In this document: positions 4,515 through 6,825 of the stretch, one piece after another
Layout of the letters: each line of letters starts with the position of its first letter
Numbering within the stretch: position 1 is the first letter of the stretch
DNA from: Nanobdellota archaeon
GTDB taxonomy: Archaea > Nanobdellota > Nanobdellia > Woesearchaeales > JAUYGA01
Reading direction: 5' to 3'
Length of the DNA: 6,825 nucleotides
NCBI GenBank assembly: GCA_030690755.1
Contig: JAUYGA010000008.1
Coordinates: 1-6,825, forward strand
The notes under the pieces: generated by a model
The model's database searches: none
What the model was told of the DNA's origin: nothing
What the model saw: the letters and a program-made list of their open reading frames with translations, nothing else
Position numbers and translations under genes: made by a program

Positions 4515-5369
4515 TCATACTTCAAGCCGTTTGACTTCAATGCTCACTGCCTTATCATCAAGCCTGATGTATTTAGGGCATATTGTGTATTCATATTTAT
4601 TCTTATCGCAATAAGCGATTATTTTGTTTTTTTCTTCCTCTGTTTTGAATCTTACGACAACATTTATTCCGCGCTTGTCGACTTGAGCAATGTCAAATTC
4701 CTTGAGGTCATTTTTTATCATTGCGCTTATTGAAAAGAATTTGCCAAGCCGTCTTTCAGTGTCTTTTAATTTCTCATAAAGCTCGTCATAAAACATCTCC
4801 TCGAAGTCAATCAAGGAGAATATATCCCAAACCCTCTCGAGATAGTCTCTGTTGCTTACAGAAATGAAGCCGCCATAATTAAGATTTACCGGCTTACCTC
4901 TTCCGAAAGATGCAACAATGATTTCTGAAAGCCTGCCATCGCACAAAACATCATCTCCTATTGCGCCAGAAGCGTCTTCGATTAACAGGCAACCCTGCTT
5001 TTTGCATATCTCTGAAATCTCTTTCATCGGCTGCTCTGCAAAATATCCTGCAAAACTTGAGACAATCAATGCGGTTTTCTTTGTTGCAAGTTCCTTTAAT
5101 GATTCTAAATCTATAATTCCATCATCAGTATCAACTTCCTCAATCTTAAGGTCAAAAATAGAAGGATAAGTCTTGTAAGATATCCAGCCGCCTTGGTCTG
5201 GAATGAGTATTGTTGTTTTCTTTAATTGTTTAGCTATATATATTGCTGCAAATAAAGCTGCATTGCCGCAATTTGTCAGCTTGACTGCCTCATGATGCGT
5301 CTTTTTCTTCAGATGATCCAGAATTTTCGGATATGTTTTGCTTGTTTTTTTCTTTTCCATAACAACCAC
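4515..5369 (-). CDS. Short DegT/DnrJ/EryC1/StrS-family PLP-dependent enzyme
   Basis: This family contains PLP-dependent sugar aminotransferases and dehydratases acting on nucleotide-linked keto sugars. Family landmarks are visible: NCGNAALFAAIYIA (33-46, phosphate-binding region), LLIEDASGAIGD (128-139) with the cofactor-ring aspartate D132, and SFGRGKPVNLNYGG (154-167), which matches the SFxxxKxxxxGxGG pattern and makes K159 the Schiff-base lysine. At 284 aa it is short compared with the usual 360-400, mainly in the C-terminal small domain, so substrate and dimer interface may differ. No sugar-biosynthesis gene lies nearby, so the substrate is unknown. The start is GTG at 5369 or ATG at 5360. 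A TATA box predicts transcription near 5370, so the GTG would be leaderless. The zinc-ribbon gene follows 56 nt downstream. Confidence 0.85.
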   Translation of the reverse strand: MVVMEKKKTSKTYPKILDHLKKKTHHEAVKLTNCGNAALFAAIYIAKQLKKTTILIPDQGGWISYKTYPSIFDLKIEEVDTDDGIIDLESLKELATKKTALIVSSFAGYFAEQPMKEISEICKKQGCLLIEDASGAIGDDVLCDGRLSEIIVASFGRGKPVNLNYGGFISVSNRDYLERVWDIFSLIDFEEMFYDELYEKLKDTERRLGKFFSISAMIKNDLKEFDIAQVDKRGINVVVRFKTEEEKNKIIAYCDKNKYEYTICPKYIRLDDKAVSIEVKRLEV

Positions 5370-5391
5370 AAAAGCAAGGAATGTATTTTTG

Positions 5392-5401
5392 CTTTAAAAA
5401 A
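5392..5401 (-). promoter_or_regulatory. TATA box of the DegT-like gene
   Basis: TTTTTTAAAG on minus is centred about 26 nt from position 5370, next to the GTG start. A 7-bp dyad AAAGCAA/TTGCTTT (5371-5377/5389-5395) spans TATA box to transcription start, and AAGTATGT occurs twice upstream (5400-5407 and 5413-5420), possible regulator sites. Confidence 0.45.
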
Positions 5402-5465
5402 GTATGTTTTCGAAGTATGTGCATAGCTGATTTTTCTTAAATTAGTATTCTGGAGGATAGAAATC

Positions 5466-5499
5466 TTTATATAGTTAATGTAGTCACATTGTAACTATA
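5466..5499 (+). promoter_or_regulatory. Transposon promoter with overlapping 8-bp dyad
   Basis: TTTATATA (5466-5473) is a TATA box centred about 26 nt before 5496, so the message would start 3-5 nt before the ATG at 5500. TATAGTTA (5470-5477) and TAACTATA (5492-5499) form a perfect 8-bp inverted repeat, with ATGT/ACAT (5478-5481/5486-5489) inside. The dyad covers half the TATA box and reaches the start codon, the position expected of an operator for self-repression, perhaps by the AbrB-like product that follows. Confidence 0.55.
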
Positions 5500-5637
5500 A
5501 TGAAAAGGCTAATCCAAATGAAGATGGAAGGGTACGAAGCTATTGAGAAAATAGCAACTAAAGGAGGAAATAGCGCTCGAGTCTATGTTCCAAAACAATG
5601 GGAAGGGAAAAAAGTAAAAGTGATACTCTTAGAATAG
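5500..5637 (+). CDS. DUF2080 transposase-associated protein, 45 aa
   Basis: This matches the small archaeal transposon-encoded DUF2080 family: GYEAIEKIATKGGNSARVYV followed by PKQWEGKKVKVILLE. The KGGNSARVYVPKQW stretch (residues 21-34) resembles the AbrB/MazE-type swapped-hairpin DNA-binding fold, so it probably binds element DNA as a regulator or transposition cofactor; the exact role is not established. ATG at 5500 fits a near-leaderless transcript from the TATA box at 5466. The in-frame ATGs at 5518 and 5524 are alternatives and would match the usual family N terminus better. The last 40 nt overlap the transposase gene in the -1 frame, and the overlap contains an A6G run (5608-5614). The gene was too short to be picked up by length-based calling. 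Confidence 0.85.
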   Translation: MKRLIQMKMEGYEAIEKIATKGGNSARVYVPKQWEGKKVKVILLE

Positions 5638-6825
5638 AGTTAAGCTCAAATTATGAGGATAAGTCAAGAGATGAAATTCTCAATGAACTAATCGATAAAG
5701 TAATAGAAATTGAAAAACTCAAGAAGAAACTTCGTCGGTATGAGAATCCTCATACCCCTCCAAGTAAAGACGAAAGAAAATCAAGAACTAATTTTGTTTC
5801 TCAAACTGGTTTAGGAGTCGGTAAACAAACAGGTTACAAAGGTGCTACAAGAGAACAAAAAGAACCTACTGATTTTATCAATTGTTTTGATAGTGTTTGC
5901 TCACAATGTAGCAAACATAATGAGCCTAAAGAGATTAAACAAAAAATCTACGAAGAGATTCCCGACCCCCAACCAACAAAGATAATTAAAGTACAAGGGG
6001 GTGTTTATGATTGCAAATGTGGACATCGTTGGGAATCAAAACCCATAGAAGTACCAGATAAAGGGTTATTTGGGAAAAATCTGCAAACCCAAATCACTTT
6101 ACTCCGTTTCGACGATAGATTACCACTTAGAAAAACAATTTCAGCAATAGAAAGGCAGTACAAAACTACCTTAACCTCTAAAGCAATTTATGACGTGACT
6201 AAAAGAGTTGCAGACAAAGCAACTCCCGAGTATGAAAAGATAAAACACAAAATTAGAAGAGCTACACATCTGCATATTGATGAGACAAAAATAAAGATAC
6301 AAGGCGCGACTTATTGGCTATGGATTTTCCGCTCTCGGAATAATGTATTTTTTGTGATACACCAAAAAAGAAATAGAACGGTTCTGGATGAGATTTTAGG
6401 ATATCATTATGCAGGTATAATTATCTGTGATGGTCTTTCTGCTTATGAGGAATATACAAAATACTTGCAAAGATGTTGGGCACATATTCTCAGAGAGACA
6501 AAAGAGATGGCAGAAAAGCATGAAGATGCAAAACCAATGCACCAATGGATGAAAGACTTGTTTGTCATTGTAAAATCTGTAAGTGTGAAAGACCCGCTAA
6601 ACCAGAGGCAGAAATTATATGATAAATGTATTTTAGAGATGAAACAGCTGATAGGAATGTATTCTTCCTATCAACATTTAGCAAAAGTTATTACTACCAT
6701 CAAAAACGGATTGGATTTTTGGTTTACAAGAATTATTCATCCTCAAATTGAACCAACAAATAATAATGGAGAACGTTCTTTAAGAGAGATGGTAGTAATG
6801 AAAAAGATTATGGGAACATTAAGAA
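5598..6825 (+). CDS. IS66-like DDE transposase (3'-incomplete)
   Basis: The protein mobilises the element by cut-and-paste DDE chemistry. From ATG 5598 the visible 409 residues show: a charged coiled-coil N terminus (EILNELIDKVIEIEKLKKKL), the linker NPHTPPSKDERK typical of IS66, a Cys-rich zinc segment (C101/C104 and C148/C150, with C96 nearby), and the catalytic core. Probable catalytic residues are D228 (HIDETK), D278 (IICDGLSAYEEY, followed by CWAHILRETKE) and E392 (NNNGERSLREM). The reading frame is intact to the window edge; IS66 transposases are usually 450-550 aa, so roughly 50-100 residues are missing. ATG 5598 is the only ATG in the open stretch before the coiled coil and lies inside the DUF2080 gene, without a ribosome binding site. 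Translation may instead come by re-initiation or -1 slippage at the A6G run. Confidence 0.92.
   Translation, partial: MGREKSKSDTLRIELSSNYEDKSRDEILNELIDKVIEIEKLKKKLRRYENPHTPPSKDERKSRTNFVSQTGLGVGKQTGYKGATREQKEPTDFINCFDSVCSQCSKHNEPKEIKQKIYEEIPDPQPTKIIKVQGGVYDCKCGHRWESKPIEVPDKGLFGKNLQTQITLLRFDDRLPLRKTISAIERQYKTTLTSKAIYDVTKRVADKATPEYEKIKHKIRRATHLHIDETKIKIQGATYWLWIFRSRNNVFFVIHQKRNRTVLDEILGYHYAGIIICDGLSAYEEYTKYLQRCWAHILRETKEMAEKHEDAKPMHQWMKDLFVIVKSVSVKDPLNQRQKLYDKCILEMKQLIGMYSSYQHLAKVITTIKNGLDFWFTRIIHPQIEPTNNNGERSLREMVVMKKIMGTLR

Larger units (their letters stand above)
5500..6825 (+). mobile_element. IS66-like insertion element, left part (runs off window)
   Basis: The element consists of a small DUF2080 gene and an overlapping IS66-like transposase gene. 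The left terminal repeat cannot be fixed because the right end is beyond the window. It should lie between the DegT-like start (5369) and the promoter (5466). The element is oriented away from the minus-strand genes and abuts the DegT-like promoter region. Confidence 0.75.

Overview
The window looks like part of a small-genome, AT-rich archaeon, most likely a DPANN-type lineage (Woesearchaeota/Pacearchaeota-like; inference). The basis is: archaeal BRE/TATA promoter layouts with starts about 26 nt downstream (leaderless mRNAs), an archaeal-type methionyl-tRNA synthetase, a four-CxxC zinc-ribbon protein of a kind familiar from DPANN genomes, tandem ribbon-helix-helix antitoxin-like genes, and a DUF2080 plus IS66-like transposase pair. 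No rRNA or tRNA gene is visible, so the assignment is not firm.

Layout. 1-530: a minus-strand toxin-antitoxin-like operon. It holds a 52-aa and a 95-aa ribbon-helix-helix protein and the first codons of a third gene, chained by two ATGA stop/start overlaps and preceded by a promoter with an AACGAA/TTCGTT operator. 526-748: a non-coding element bounded by a 13-bp inverted repeat, with further nested stems. 830-2935: metG (minus), with a fused C-terminal tRNA-binding OB domain. 2982-3317: a GC-rich intergenic island that I read as a minus-strand structured RNA of about 336 nt. Its 15-bp terminal stem is fully paired only on the minus strand, and two long-range helices (7 and 9 bp) cross as a pseudoknot. 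A TATA box lies at the right distance upstream. I could not match it to RNase P, SRP or another known RNA, and it is the best candidate here for something undescribed.

3414-5369: three minus-strand genes: a short DegT/DnrJ/EryC1/StrS-type PLP enzyme, a four-CxxC zinc-ribbon protein, and an unrecognised 208-aa protein whose GTG start lies 1 nt after the zinc-ribbon stop codon. 5466-6825: the left part of an IS66-like element on the plus strand. It has a 45-aa DUF2080/AbrB-like protein with a dyad spanning TATA box to start codon, overlapped by 40 nt by the transposase gene, which runs off the window.

How they fit together: metG is housekeeping. The antitoxin-like operon and the transposon are accessory. 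The DegT, zinc-ribbon and 208-aa genes may share transcripts, but their common role is unknown. The two structured non-coding elements flank metG on both sides.
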